NCBI GenBank assembly: GCA_965200685.1
Contig: OZ241379.1
Coordinates: 620,001-684,000, forward strand
DNA length: 64,000 nucleotides
Source: Bin5 sp965200685
GTDB taxonomy: Bacteria; Chloroflexota; Anaerolineae; Caldilineales; Caldilineaceae
Direction of reading: 5' to 3'
The notes under the pieces are model-generated. The model was not told the origin of the DNA and ran no database searches. It saw nothing but the letters and a program-made list of their open reading frames with translations. The translations under genes and the position numbers were made by a program. Each line of letters starts with the position of its first letter. Positions within the stretch are counted from its first letter, which is position 1. Of the stretch, positions 1-7,631 are shown one piece after another.

Positions 1-700
1 CTCTCTTCTGAAGCTCCGTAAGGCCATCTTTCCAATAAGCGATTGTTCGAGCATCCGCATCCTCCGGGATCATATTTTTCATGCCTGCACGGATCTGTTC
101 ACCTCTCTGTTCACCTCCCACGACACGGGTATACTCGATCGGGGTCGGGCTATTACTGATGACAGCTTCCCTAAGAATCGCTTTCGCTTCATCCGAAAGT
201 TCCGCCGCTGTTGATGTCTGCTGTGGCCCTGTAGTAATGCCTGTAATCCCCTCTCGCCAGTCAATGGGACCAGGCACAGGACCAGGCACAACAGGCAACG
301 CACGAACAATTTCCCGTAAAGCCTCAAGATGTGACTTGGGGGTCTTGTAAACGTAAGGTGTCAAAAGGTCTGGTACTGACGCTCCCTCGCTATCTTTACC
401 ACCAAACTGCAAAGTGATAATTGCGAATTTATCCTCTTTCTTTCGTTTTTCTTGAGCCGCGTAATTTATTTCGGTCTCCAAAAAGCCCTCATCCTTGAAC
501 TTTGGCGTTATGAAGAATATGACAGCGCAAGAGTCCTTCATACCTTGTCTAAGGCCGCGCTCAAGTACAGTACCAGCCGGCATTGCCTCTTCGTCAAGCC
601 ATGGTTCATAGCCTAAAAGCTCCAAGGTTTCTTTGAAGTCGATCACCAAATCCTTGTCAACGCTTTTATGGCTTAGAAACACCCGTTTTGAATCGTTCAT
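1..700 (-). CDS. TIR-domain protein (partial, runs off left edge)
   Basis: Reading the minus strand from an ATG at 700 gives an open frame of 233 codons to the window edge. Residues about 6-75 look like a bacterial TIR domain: VFLSHKS at the start, YEPWLDEE in the second strand/loop, IFFITPKF, then ETEI, where the last Glu sits where the catalytic Glu of NAD-cleaving TIR domains is found. Downstream, after a Pro/Gly-rich linker (VVPGPVPGP), is a helical segment (LSDEAKAILREAV ... IAYWKDGLTEL) like a C-terminal domain I recall from other bacterial TIR proteins; that part is recollection. The start is supported by GGAGG about 10 bases upstream and by an ATGA overlap with a small upstream ORF. 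Bacterial TIR proteins often act in antiphage defence by NAD depletion, but no partner gene is visible to prove that here. Confidence 0.8.
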   Translation of the reverse strand, partial: MNDSKRVFLSHKSVDKDLVIDFKETLELLGYEPWLDEEAMPAGTVLERGLRQGMKDSCAVIFFITPKFKDEGFLETEINYAAQEKRKKEDKFAIITLQFGGKDSEGASVPDLLTPYVYKTPKSHLEALREIVRALPVVPGPVPGPIDWREGITGITTGPQQTSTAAELSDEAKAILREAVISNSPTPIEYTRVVGGEQRGEQIRAGMKNMIPEDADARTIAYWKDGLTELQKR

Positions 701-837
701 GGTCTTATCAACCTCCATATTGCAAATAATATAGCTTCTTCGCTACCTTGACCGAACAGGACTTTGAATCTCTGTTCGCAAGATGGACATTCCTGAGAAA
801 GGAATCCGTCCGAGTCAGTAGGAAAGCTCACTTTCAA
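697..837 (-). CDS. Small Cys-pair ORF translationally coupled to the TIR gene
   Basis: A 46-codon frame starts at TTG 837, preceded by AAAGGAG at suitable spacing, and ends in a TGA that overlaps the TIR gene's ATG (ATGA). The product begins MKVSFPTDSDGF and contains ECPSCEQRF, a single CPxC knuckle with flanking charged residues, as in the N-terminal half of a zinc ribbon. The second Cys pair expected of a full ribbon is absent. In another frame just after the knuckle the sequence reads YYLQYGG, which could be a decayed YCPYCGG. So this is either a small regulator or partner of the TIR gene or the frameshifted stump of a longer zinc-ribbon gene. The RBS, spacing and overlap argue that it is at least translated. 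Confidence 0.5.
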   Translation of the reverse strand: MKVSFPTDSDGFLSQECPSCEQRFKVLFGQGSEEAILFAIWRLIRP

Positions 838-943
838 TATGATACTCCTTTCAGTGCTTGAAAAACGCTACTCGTCAAACCTACTCCATGCACTTAGTAT
901 AATATCAATTCGTTATAGAGAGAAGTTTGAGCAAAGAGCGAAC

Positions 944-1504
944 TTACTCCTCCTCTATGTCCCAGAATATCTCATCTAGGGCGATGCTGAAACCTGCCAG
1001 CATGGGCGAAGTCAAGGTCTCGCCTGCGCTGTATGTGTCCACCTCTTCAAAGTCGCCCTCATTCAACAGGAAGACAGTGATGGTCCGGGCATCCGGATCT
1101 ACAATCCAGTACTCGTGTACGCCGTGTTGGGCATACAGCTCAGATTTGACGCTCCTATCACGTTCGGCTGTGGTAGGGGATAGAATCTCAACAACCAGGT
1201 CGGGCGCGCCTTGAATATTCTCACGAGTACGTATGTGTCTGCGTTCATTGGAGACAAACAATATGTCCGGCTGCACCACATCCGTATCCGACAGCACGAC
1301 GTCAGTAGGGGCGGAAAGGACTGCTCCCAAACCTCTATCTTTCACAAATGTATGAAGTTGCGAGCCCAATTCCATCACAACCAGCTGGTGATCTGTAAGT
1401 GGGGCAGGTGCCATCACCAACTCTCCATGCAGCAGTTCATAGCGTTCGTCATCCGATGTCTCCAAGTAGTCGGCGTAGGTACGTTTCATCGTTGTGCTGA
1501 TCAT
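944..1504 (-). CDS. Uma2 family endonuclease-like protein, array copy 1 (distal)
   Basis: This is the last gene of the array, 186 codons, starting MISTTM after a good AGGAGAGA site. It has the Uma2 (DUF820) PD-(D/E)xK-like core: VVQPD near residue 80, PDLVVEILSP near 102-110, RD-SVK near 115-120, and GVHEYWIVDP. The catalytic candidates are D80, E106 and K120. The variable segment begins LTDHQLVVMELG and is the same as in copy 2. The C-terminus (DEIFWDIEEE) is longer and more acidic than in the other copies, so the distal end of the array has diverged. Uma2 proteins are predicted nucleases of unknown biological role, very abundant in cyanobacteria and Chloroflexota. Confidence 0.85.
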   Translation of the reverse strand: MISTTMKRTYADYLETSDDERYELLHGELVMAPAPLTDHQLVVMELGSQLHTFVKDRGLGAVLSAPTDVVLSDTDVVQPDILFVSNERRHIRTRENIQGAPDLVVEILSPTTAERDRSVKSELYAQHGVHEYWIVDPDARTITVFLLNEGDFEEVDTYSAGETLTSPMLAGFSIALDEIFWDIEEE

Positions 1505-1558
1505 CTTTGTCTCTCCTTTGAAACAGTAACTTTCTTACTTCGCATGACAATGGCCGCC

Positions 1559-2110
1559 TCACCAGCCCCCGAATATCTCATCTAGGGCAATGCTGAAACC
1601 TGCCAGCATGGGCGAGGTCAAGGTCTCCCTTTCGCTGTACGTGTCCACCTCTTCAAATGCACCCTCATTCAACAGGAAGACCGTGATGGTACGGGCATCT
1701 GGGTCTACAATCCAGTACTCTTGTACGCCGTGTTGGGCATACAGCGCAGATTTAACGCTCCTGTCACGTTCGGCTGTGGTAGGGGATAGAATCTCAACAA
1801 CTAGGTCGGGCGCGCCTTGAATGTTCTCACGAGTACGTATGTGTCTGCGCGCCTGGGAGACAAACAATATGTCCGGCTGCACCACATCCGTATCCGACAG
1901 CACGACGTCAGTGGGGGCGGAAAGGACTGCTCCCAAACCTCTATCTTTCACAAATGTATGAAGTTGCGATCCCAATTCCATCACAACCAGCTGGTGATCT
2001 GTAAGTGGGGCAGGTGCCATCACCAACTCTCCATGCAGCAGTTCATAGCGTTCGTCATCCGATGTCTCCAGGTAGTCGGCGTAGGTACGTTTCATCGTTG
2101 TGCTGATCAT
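1559..2110 (-). CDS. Uma2 family protein, array copy 2
   Basis: A 183-codon gene starting MISTTM behind AGGAGAGA. Its first 84 residues, including the variable segment (LTDHQLVVMELG), match copy 1, which suggests a recent duplication or conversion. After VQPDILFVS it switches to QARRHIRT, shared with copy 4 rather than copy 1. The tail ends DEIFGGW and is followed by a 54-base spacer to copy 1. PD-(D/E)xK residues are intact. Confidence 0.85.
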   Translation of the reverse strand: MISTTMKRTYADYLETSDDERYELLHGELVMAPAPLTDHQLVVMELGSQLHTFVKDRGLGAVLSAPTDVVLSDTDVVQPDILFVSQARRHIRTRENIQGAPDLVVEILSPTTAERDRSVKSALYAQHGVQEYWIVDPDARTITVFLLNEGAFEEVDTYSERETLTSPMLAGFSIALDEIFGGW

Positions 2111-2161
2111 CTTTGTCTCTCCTTTGAAACAGTGACTCTCTCACTTCGCATGACAATGGCC

Positions 2162-2713
2162 TCACCAGTCCCCGAATATCTCATCTAGGGCAATGCTGAA
2201 ACCTGCCAGCATGGGCGAAGTCAAGGTCTCGCCTTCGCTGTATGTGTCCACCTCTTCAAAGGCACCCTCATTCAACAGGAAGACCGTGATGGTCCTGGCA
2301 TCCGGATCCACAATCCAGTACTCTTGTACGCCGTGTTGGGCATACAGATCAGATTTAACGGTCCTGTCACGTTCGGCTGTGGTAGGGGATAGAATCTCAA
2401 CAACCAGGTCGGGCGCGCCTTGAATGTTCTCACGAGTACGTATGTGTCTGCGTTCATTGGAGACAAACAATATGTCCGGCTGCACCACATCCGTATCCGA
2501 CAGCACGACGTCAGTAAGGGCGGAAAGGACTTTCCCCAAGTTGCGCTCTTTTACGAATGTTCCCATCTCAAGGATCAATGCGACCAGGACATATTGATGA
2601 TATAGAAGCGGTGCCGGTGCCATCACCAACTCTCCATGCAGCAGTTCATAGCGTTCGTCATCCGATGTCTCCAAGTAGTCGGCGTAGGTACGTTTCATCG
2701 TTGTACTGATCAT
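2162..2713 (-). CDS. Uma2 family protein, array copy 3
   Basis: A 183-codon gene starting MISTTM. The variable segment is unique in the array: LLYHQYVLVALILEMG followed by TFVKERNLG. The following block NERRHIRTREN equals copy 1. The tail is DEIFGDW with a 51-base spacer to copy 2. Core residues D80, E106 and K120 are retained, with a KSDLYAQHGVQEYW stretch after them. Confidence 0.85.
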   Translation of the reverse strand: MISTTMKRTYADYLETSDDERYELLHGELVMAPAPLLYHQYVLVALILEMGTFVKERNLGKVLSALTDVVLSDTDVVQPDILFVSNERRHIRTRENIQGAPDLVVEILSPTTAERDRTVKSDLYAQHGVQEYWIVDPDARTITVFLLNEGAFEEVDTYSEGETLTSPMLAGFSIALDEIFGDW

Positions 2714-2764
2714 CTTTGTCTTTCCTTTGAAACAGTAACTTTCTCACTTCGCATGATAATGGCC

Positions 2765-3316
2765 TCACCAGCCCCCGAATATCTCATCTAGGGCGATGCT
2801 GAAACCTGCCAGCATGGGCGAAGTCAAGGTCTCGCCTTCGCTGTATGTGTCCACCTCTTCAAATGCACCTCCATTCAACAGGAAGACCGTGATGGTACGG
2901 GCATCTGGGTCTACAATCCAATACTCTTGCACTCCGTGTTGGGCATACAGCGCAGATTTGACGCTCCTATCGCGTTCGGCTGTAGCGGGAGATAGAATCT
3001 CAACAACCAGGTCGGGCGCGCCTTGAATATTCTCACGAGTACGTATATGTCTGCGCGCCTGGGAGACAAACAATATGTCCGGCTGCACCACATCCGTATC
3101 CGACAGTACAACGTCCGTGGGGGCCAACAAAACATTCCCCAAGTTGTGCTTCTTTATGAATGCTCGCATCTCGGAATATAGCCCACCTAGAATGTCTTGG
3201 TGATCTGTAAGCGGAGCCGGTGCCATCACCAACGCTCCATGCAGCAGTTCATAGCGTTCGTCATCTGATGTCTCCAAGTAGTCGGCGTAAGTATATTTAA
3301 TCGCTGTGCTGATCAT
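2765..3316 (-). CDS. Uma2 family protein, array copy 4
   Basis: A 183-codon gene starting MISTAI at 3316, where AGGAGAGA lies 7-8 bases upstream. The frame is open further up to 3355, but that extension only reads through the preceding gene's end and has no ribosome site. The variable segment is LTDHQDILGGLYSEMR, then AFIKKHNLGNVLLAPTD. The next block is QARRHIRT as in copy 2, and the tail DEIFGGW has a 51-base spacer. This copy joins an N-terminal half of the MISTAI type to a C-terminal half of the copy 1-3 type. Confidence 0.85.
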   Translation of the reverse strand: MISTAIKYTYADYLETSDDERYELLHGALVMAPAPLTDHQDILGGLYSEMRAFIKKHNLGNVLLAPTDVVLSDTDVVQPDILFVSQARRHIRTRENIQGAPDLVVEILSPATAERDRSVKSALYAQHGVQEYWIVDPDARTITVFLLNGGAFEEVDTYSEGETLTSPMLAGFSIALDEIFGGW

Positions 3317-3348
3317 CTTTGTCTCTCCTTTGGCGAAGCGGAATGGCG

Positions 3349-3900
3349 TCACCACTGCCTAAATTTCCCCTCCAACTTGAAGGTGAAACCTGCCAGCTTG
3401 GGCGAAGTCAAGGTCTCGCCTTCGCTGTATGTGTCCACCTCTTCAAAGTCGCCCTCATTCAACAGGAAGACCGTTATAGTCCTGGCATCGGGGTCTACAA
3501 TCCAATACTCGTGTACGCCGTGTTGGGCATACAGCTCAAACTTGACGATCTTATCGCGCTCGGCTGTGGCGGGGGACAGAATCTCAACAACCAGGTCGGG
3601 CGCGCCTTGAATATTGTCGGGGGTGATAATATGTGCGCGTTCATTGGAGACGAACAGCAGATCGGGCTGTACTACATTTGTATCGGACAGCACCACGTCG
3701 AACGGGGCACAATACACAGTCCCCAAGTTGCGCTCATCTACAAATGTTTCTACCTTGGCGACCAGTTTGATCAGGAAGTATTGATGTATCTCTCTCGGTG
3801 CCGGTGCCATCACCAACGCTCCATGCAGCAGTTCATAGCGTTCGTCATCCGATGTCTCCAGGTAATCGGCGTAAGTATGTTTCATCGCTGTGCTGATCAT
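3349..3900 (-). CDS. Uma2 family protein, array copy 5
   Basis: A 183-codon gene starting MISTAMKHTY. It is the first copy, reading from the left, with the REIHQ-type variable segment (REIHQYFLIKLVAKVETF) and the NERAHIITPDN block. The tail is FKLEGKFRQW and the spacer to copy 4 is the short 32-base type. The array therefore changes type between copies 4 and 5. Catalytic-core residues are present. Confidence 0.85.
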   Translation of the reverse strand: MISTAMKHTYADYLETSDDERYELLHGALVMAPAPREIHQYFLIKLVAKVETFVDERNLGTVYCAPFDVVLSDTNVVQPDLLFVSNERAHIITPDNIQGAPDLVVEILSPATAERDKIVKFELYAQHGVHEYWIVDPDARTITVFLLNEGDFEEVDTYSEGETLTSPKLAGFTFKLEGKFRQW

Positions 3901-3951
3901 CTTTGTCTCTCCCTTGAAACAGTAACTTTCTCACTTCGCATGACAATGGCC

Positions 3952-4503
3952 TCACCAGTCCCCGAAAATCTCATCTAGGGCGATGCTGAAACCTGCTAGC
4001 ATGGGCGAAGTCAAGGTCTCGCCTTCGCTGTATGTGTCCACCTCTTCAAATGCGCCCCCATTCAACAGGAAGACCGTGATGGTCCTGGCATCCGGGTCTA
4101 CAATCCAGTACTCGTGTACGCCGTGTTGGGCATACAGCTCAGATTTAACGACCCTGTCACGTTCGGCTGTAGAGGGGGACAGGATTTCGACAACCAAATC
4201 GGGCGCGCCTTGAATGTTCTCAGGGGTGATAATATGTTGGCGCGCAGTGGAAACGAACAGCAGGTCCGGCTGCACCACGTTCTCGTCCGACAACACTACG
4301 TCGAACGGAGCGGAGTAAACCTTTCCCAACTTGTGCTTTTTTACAAATGCACCTATCGCAATGATCAGGTTGATCAGGACGTATTGATGTATCTCTCTCG
4401 GTGCTGGTGCCATCACCAACGCTCCATACAGCAGTTCATAGCGTTCGTCATCTGATGTCTTCAGGTAATCAGCGTAAGTATGTTTCATCGCTGTGCTGAT
4501 CAT
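3952..4503 (-). CDS. Uma2 family protein, array copy 6
   Basis: A 183-codon gene starting MISTAM at 4503. The variable segment REIHQYVLINLIIAIG is shared with copies 7 and 9, but the later block TARQHIITPEN occurs only here. The tail is DEIFGDW with the 51-base spacer, unlike its neighbours 5 and 7, so it looks like a chimera of the two array types. The further-open start to 4542 is not used here because the ribosome site lies before 4503. Confidence 0.85.
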   Translation of the reverse strand: MISTAMKHTYADYLKTSDDERYELLYGALVMAPAPREIHQYVLINLIIAIGAFVKKHKLGKVYSAPFDVVLSDENVVQPDLLFVSTARQHIITPENIQGAPDLVVEILSPSTAERDRVVKSELYAQHGVHEYWIVDPDARTITVFLLNGGAFEEVDTYSEGETLTSPMLAGFSIALDEIFGDW

Positions 4504-4535
4504 CTTTATCTCTCCTTTGGCGAAGCGGAATGGCG

Positions 4536-5087
4536 TCACCACTGCCTAAATTTCCCCTCCAACTTGAAGGTGAAACCTGCCAGCTTGGGCGAGGTCAAGG
4601 TCTCGCCTTCGCTGTATGTGTCCACCTCTTCAAATGCGCCCTCATTCAATAAGAAGACAGTGATGCTCCTGGCATCCGGATCCACAATCCAGTACTCGTG
4701 TACGCCGTGTTCGGCATACAGCTCAAACTTGACGCTCCTATCACGTTCGGCTGTGGCGGGAGACAGGATTTCGACAACTAAATCGGGCGCACCTTGAATA
4801 TTGTCGGGGGTGATAATATGTGCGCGTTCATTGGAAATGAACAGCAGATCGGGCTGTACTACGTTCAGGTCAGACAGCACAACATCAATGGGAGCACTAT
4901 AAACCTCCCCCAAGTTGTGCTTTTTTACAAATGCACCTATCGCAATGATCAGGTTGATCAGGACGTATTGATGTATCTCTCTCGGTGCTGGTGCCATCAC
5001 CAACTCTCCATGCAGCAGTTCATAGCGTTCGTCATCTGATATCTCCAAGTAATCGGCGTAGGTATGTTTGATCGCTGTGCTGATCAT
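4536..5087 (-). CDS. Uma2 family protein, array copy 7
   Basis: A 183-codon gene starting MISTAI at 5087. Across residues about 36-100 (REIHQYVLINL to HIITPDN) it reads identically to copy 9, although copy 8 between them is different. The tail is FKLEGKFRQW with the short spacer. It has AEHGVHEYW, where most copies have AQHG. Confidence 0.85.
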   Translation of the reverse strand: MISTAIKHTYADYLEISDDERYELLHGELVMAPAPREIHQYVLINLIIAIGAFVKKHNLGEVYSAPIDVVLSDLNVVQPDLLFISNERAHIITPDNIQGAPDLVVEILSPATAERDRSVKFELYAEHGVHEYWIVDPDARSITVFLLNEGAFEEVDTYSEGETLTSPKLAGFTFKLEGKFRQW

Positions 5088-5119
5088 CTTTGTCTCTCCT
5101 TTGGTGAAGCGGAATGGCG

Positions 5120-5671
5120 TCACCACTGCCTAAATTTCCCCTCCAACTTGAAGGTGAAACCTGCCAGCATGGGCGAAGTCAAGGTCTCGCCTTCGCTGTA
5201 TGTGTCCACCTCTTCAAATGCGCCCCCATCCAACAGGAAGACCGTGATGGTCCGGGCATCCGGATCCACAATCCAGTACTCTTGTACGCCGTGTTGGGCA
5301 TACAGCTCAGATTTAACGATCCTGTCACGTTCGGCTGTGGCGGGGGATAAGATTTCGACAACCAAATCTGGCGCGCCTTGAATGTTGTCGGGGGTGATAA
5401 TATGTGCGCGTTCATTGGAGACGAACAGCAGGTCCGGCTGCACCACGTTCGTATCTGACAGCACCACGTCGAATGGGGATAAATAGATGTAGCCCAAGTT
5501 GTGCTCATCTAGGAATACTCCCATATCAATGTGGAGCCTACCTAAGATAGATTGATGTATCTCTCTCGGTGCTGGTGCCATCACCAACTCTCCATGCAGC
5601 AGTTCATAGCGTTCGTCATCCGATGTCTCCAAGTAATCGGCGTAAGTATGTTTCATCGCCGTGCTGATCAT
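5120..5671 (-). CDS. Uma2 family protein, array copy 8
   Basis: A 183-codon gene starting MISTAM at 5671. The variable segment is REIHQSILGRLHIDMG, then VFLDEHNLGYIYLSPFD, which it shares closely with copy 10. The tail is FKLEGKFRQW with a 32-base spacer. The core has QPDLLFVSNERAH and PDLVVEILSPAT. Confidence 0.85.
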   Translation of the reverse strand: MISTAMKHTYADYLETSDDERYELLHGELVMAPAPREIHQSILGRLHIDMGVFLDEHNLGYIYLSPFDVVLSDTNVVQPDLLFVSNERAHIITPDNIQGAPDLVVEILSPATAERDRIVKSELYAQHGVQEYWIVDPDARTITVFLLDGGAFEEVDTYSEGETLTSPMLAGFTFKLEGKFRQW

Positions 5672-5703
5672 CTTTGTCTCTCCTTTGGCGAAGCGGAATG
5701 GCG

Positions 5704-6255
5704 TCACCACTGCCTGAACTTTCCTTCTAGAGTGAAGGTGAAACCTGCCAGCATGGGCGAAGTCAGGGTCTCGCCTTCGCTGTACGTATCCACCTCTTCA
5801 AATTCGCCCTCATTCAACAGGAAGACCGTTATGGTCCTGGCATCTGGGTCTACAATCCAGTACTCGTGTACGCCGTGTTCGGCATACAGCTCAAATTTGA
5901 CGCTCCTGTCACGTTCGGCTGTGGCGGGGGATAGAATCTCAACAACTAGGTCGGGCGCGCCTTGAATATTGTCGGGGGTGATAATATGTGCGCGTTCATT
6001 GGAAATGAACAGCAGATCGGGCTGTACTACGTTCAGGTCAGACAGCACAACATCAATGGGAGCACTATAAACCTCCCCCAAGTTGTGTTTTTTTACAAAT
6101 GCACCTATCGCAATGATCAGGTTGATCAGGACGTATTGATGTATCTCTCTCGGTGCTGGTGCCATCACCAACGCTCCATGCAGCAGTTCATAGCGTTCGT
6201 CATCTGATGTCTCCAAGTAGTCGGCGTAAGTATGTTTGATCGCTGTGCTGATCAT
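5704..6255 (-). CDS. Uma2 family protein, array copy 9
   Basis: A 183-codon gene starting MISTAI at 6255. The central region matches copy 7 residue for residue (REIHQYVLINLIIAIG, SAPIDVVLSDLN), while the tail FTFTLEGKFRQW matches copies 10 and 11. Copies 7-10 thus alternate two central types (7 and 9 against 8 and 10), as a two-unit block duplication would produce. Confidence 0.85.
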   Translation of the reverse strand: MISTAIKHTYADYLETSDDERYELLHGALVMAPAPREIHQYVLINLIIAIGAFVKKHNLGEVYSAPIDVVLSDLNVVQPDLLFISNERAHIITPDNIQGAPDLVVEILSPATAERDRSVKFELYAEHGVHEYWIVDPDARTITVFLLNEGEFEEVDTYSEGETLTSPMLAGFTFTLEGKFRQW

Positions 6256-6287
6256 CTTTGTCTCTCCTTTGGCGAAGCGGAATGGCG

Positions 6288-6839
6288 TCACCACTGCCTG
6301 AACTTTCCCTCTAGCGTGAAGGTGAAACCTTCCAGCATGGGCGAGGTCAAGGTCTCGCCTTCGCTGTATGTGTCCACCTCTTCCAATTCGCCCTCATTCA
6401 ATAGGAAGACCGTTATGGTCCTGGCATCCGGATCCACAATCCAGTACTCTTGTACGCCGTGTTGGGCATACAGCTCAAACTTGACGATCCTATCGCGCTC
6501 GGCTGTGGAGGGGGACAGGATTTCGACAACCAAATCGGGCGCGCCTTGAATATTGTCGGGGGTGATAATGTGTGCGCGTTCATTGGAGACGAACAGCAGA
6601 TCGGGCTGCACCACGTTCTCGTCCGACAACACTACGTCGAATGGGGATAAATAGATGTAACCCAAATTATGCTCATCTAGGAAGGCGAGTATCTCAAAAT
6701 GCAGTCTCCCCAAGATAGATTGATGTATCTCTCTCGGTGCTGGTGCCATCACCAACTCTCCATGCAGTAGTTCATAGCGTTCGTCATCCGATGTCTCCAG
6801 GTAATCGGCGTAGGTATGTTTCATCGCCGTGCTGATCAT
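6288..6839 (-). CDS. Uma2 family protein, array copy 10
   Basis: A 183-codon gene starting MISTAM at 6839 after AGGAGAGA. The variable segment REIHQSILGRLHFEIL is close to that of copy 8. It has SDEN before VVQPD as in copy 6. The tail is FTFTLEGKFRQW and the short spacer leads to copy 9. Confidence 0.85.
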   Translation of the reverse strand: MISTAMKHTYADYLETSDDERYELLHGELVMAPAPREIHQSILGRLHFEILAFLDEHNLGYIYLSPFDVVLSDENVVQPDLLFVSNERAHIITPDNIQGAPDLVVEILSPSTAERDRIVKFELYAQHGVQEYWIVDPDARTITVFLLNEGELEEVDTYSEGETLTSPMLEGFTFTLEGKFRQW

Positions 6840-6871
6840 CTTTGTCTCTCCTTTGGCGAAGCGGAATGGCG

Positions 6872-7435
6872 TCACCACTGCCTGAACTTTCCCTCTAGCG
6901 TGAAGGTGAAACCTTCCAGCATGGGCGAGGTCAAGGTCTCGCCTTCGCTGTATGTGTCCACCTCTTCAAATTCGCCCCCATCCAACAGGAAGACCGTGAT
7001 GGTCCGGGCATCGGGGTCTACAATCCAGTACTCTTGTACGCCGTGTTCGGCATACAGCTCAAATTTGACGCTCCTGTCACGTTCGGCTGTGGTGGGGGAT
7101 AAGATTTCGACAACTAGATCAGGCGCGCCTTGAATGTTTTCAGGGGTGATAATATGTGCGCGTTCATTGGAAATGAACAGCAGATCGGGCTGCACTACGT
7201 TCAGGTCAGACAGCACAACATCAGTGGGAGCACTATAAACCTCCCCCAAGTTGCCTTCATTTACAAATATTGCTATCTCAATGTTCAAGTTGTTCAGGAC
7301 GTACTGATGGTCGATAAGCGGTGCTGGTGCCATCACCAACTCTCCATGCAGTAGTTCATAGCGTTCGTCATCTGATGTCTTCAGGTAATCGGCGTAGGTA
7401 TGTTTGATCGCTGTGCTGATCATAGCGTTCGTCAT
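6872..7435 (-). CDS. Uma2 family protein, array copy 11 (promoter-proximal, disturbed start)
   Basis: The first gene of the operon. The intact frame starts MTNAMIST at 7435, but this ATG has no recognisable ribosome site. The normal AGGAGAGA plus MIST start lies at 7487 and is separated from the main frame by a 64-bp tandem duplication, which shifts the frame and leads to a stop near 7368. Translation of the full protein therefore needs re-initiation at 7435 or 7423, or the copy is poorly expressed. The central segment LIDHQYVLNNLNIEIA is unlike all other copies, and the tail is FTFTLEGKFRQW. Confidence 0.7.
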   Translation of the reverse strand: MTNAMISTAIKHTYADYLKTSDDERYELLHGELVMAPAPLIDHQYVLNNLNIEIAIFVNEGNLGEVYSAPTDVVLSDLNVVQPDLLFISNERAHIITPENIQGAPDLVVEILSPTTAERDRSVKFELYAEHGVQEYWIVDPDARTITVFLLDGGEFEEVDTYSEGETLTSPMLEGFTFTLEGKFRQW

Positions 7436-7484
7436 CTGATGTCTTCAGGTAATCGGCGTAGGTATGTTTGATCGCTGTGCTGAT
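7357..7484. repeat. 64-bp perfect tandem duplication at the start of copy 11
   Basis: Positions 7357-7420 and 7421-7484 are the same 64 bases, with CAT at both junctions. The unit spans codons 1-22 of the Uma2 gene. As 64 is not a multiple of three, the canonical start at 7487 reads MISTAIKHTY and then runs out of frame. Confidence 0.9.
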
Positions 7485-7529
7485 CATCTTTGTCTCTCCT
7501 CTGGCGGTTCTCGCTAGCTTTGATTGTCC

Positions 7530-7559
7530 ATTATAGCACAAAAGTACTAAAACTGGCAA
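7530..7559 (-). promoter_or_regulatory. Sigma70-like promoter of the Uma2 array
   Basis: On the minus strand TTGCCA (7559-7554), 18 bases, then TATAAT (7535-7530). It lies about 43 bases upstream of the AGGAGAGA/ATG at 7487 and in the gap after hsdR. No comparable match was noticed in the spacers inside the array. Confidence 0.6.
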
Positions 7560-7631
7560 CGCTTGGCAGATGGGATCCGGGATGCTTGATTCATGTATGC
7601 GAAATAGCTCTTTTCTACGCGGGTCTGTTTT

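Larger units (their letters stand above)
944..7487 (-). repeat. Eleven-copy tandem array of Uma2 genes
   Basis: Stop codons recur at 944, 1559, 2162, 2765, 3349, 3952, 4536, 5120, 5704, 6288 and 6872. The periods are 584 or 603 bp, plus one of 615. Each unit carries one complete 183-187 codon gene, all on the minus strand, with the same AGGAGAGA ribosome-binding site before MIST. N- and C-terminal coding parts are nearly constant, while a central stretch varies. A single promoter is visible at the upstream (right) end, so the array probably forms one transcript. Confidence 0.9.

Noticed and set aside
2765..6878. Extended N-termini (MVTPFRFAKGETK) of several array genes overlapping the upstream stop
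   Set aside because: The AGGAGAGA site directly before MIST, shared by all copies, marks the true start; the extension is the translated spacer.
944..7435. Many plus-strand open frames of 60-220 codons opposite the Uma2 array
   Set aside because: They recur with the same period as the Uma2 genes, lack consistent ribosome sites, and are antisense shadows of a conserved coding repeat.
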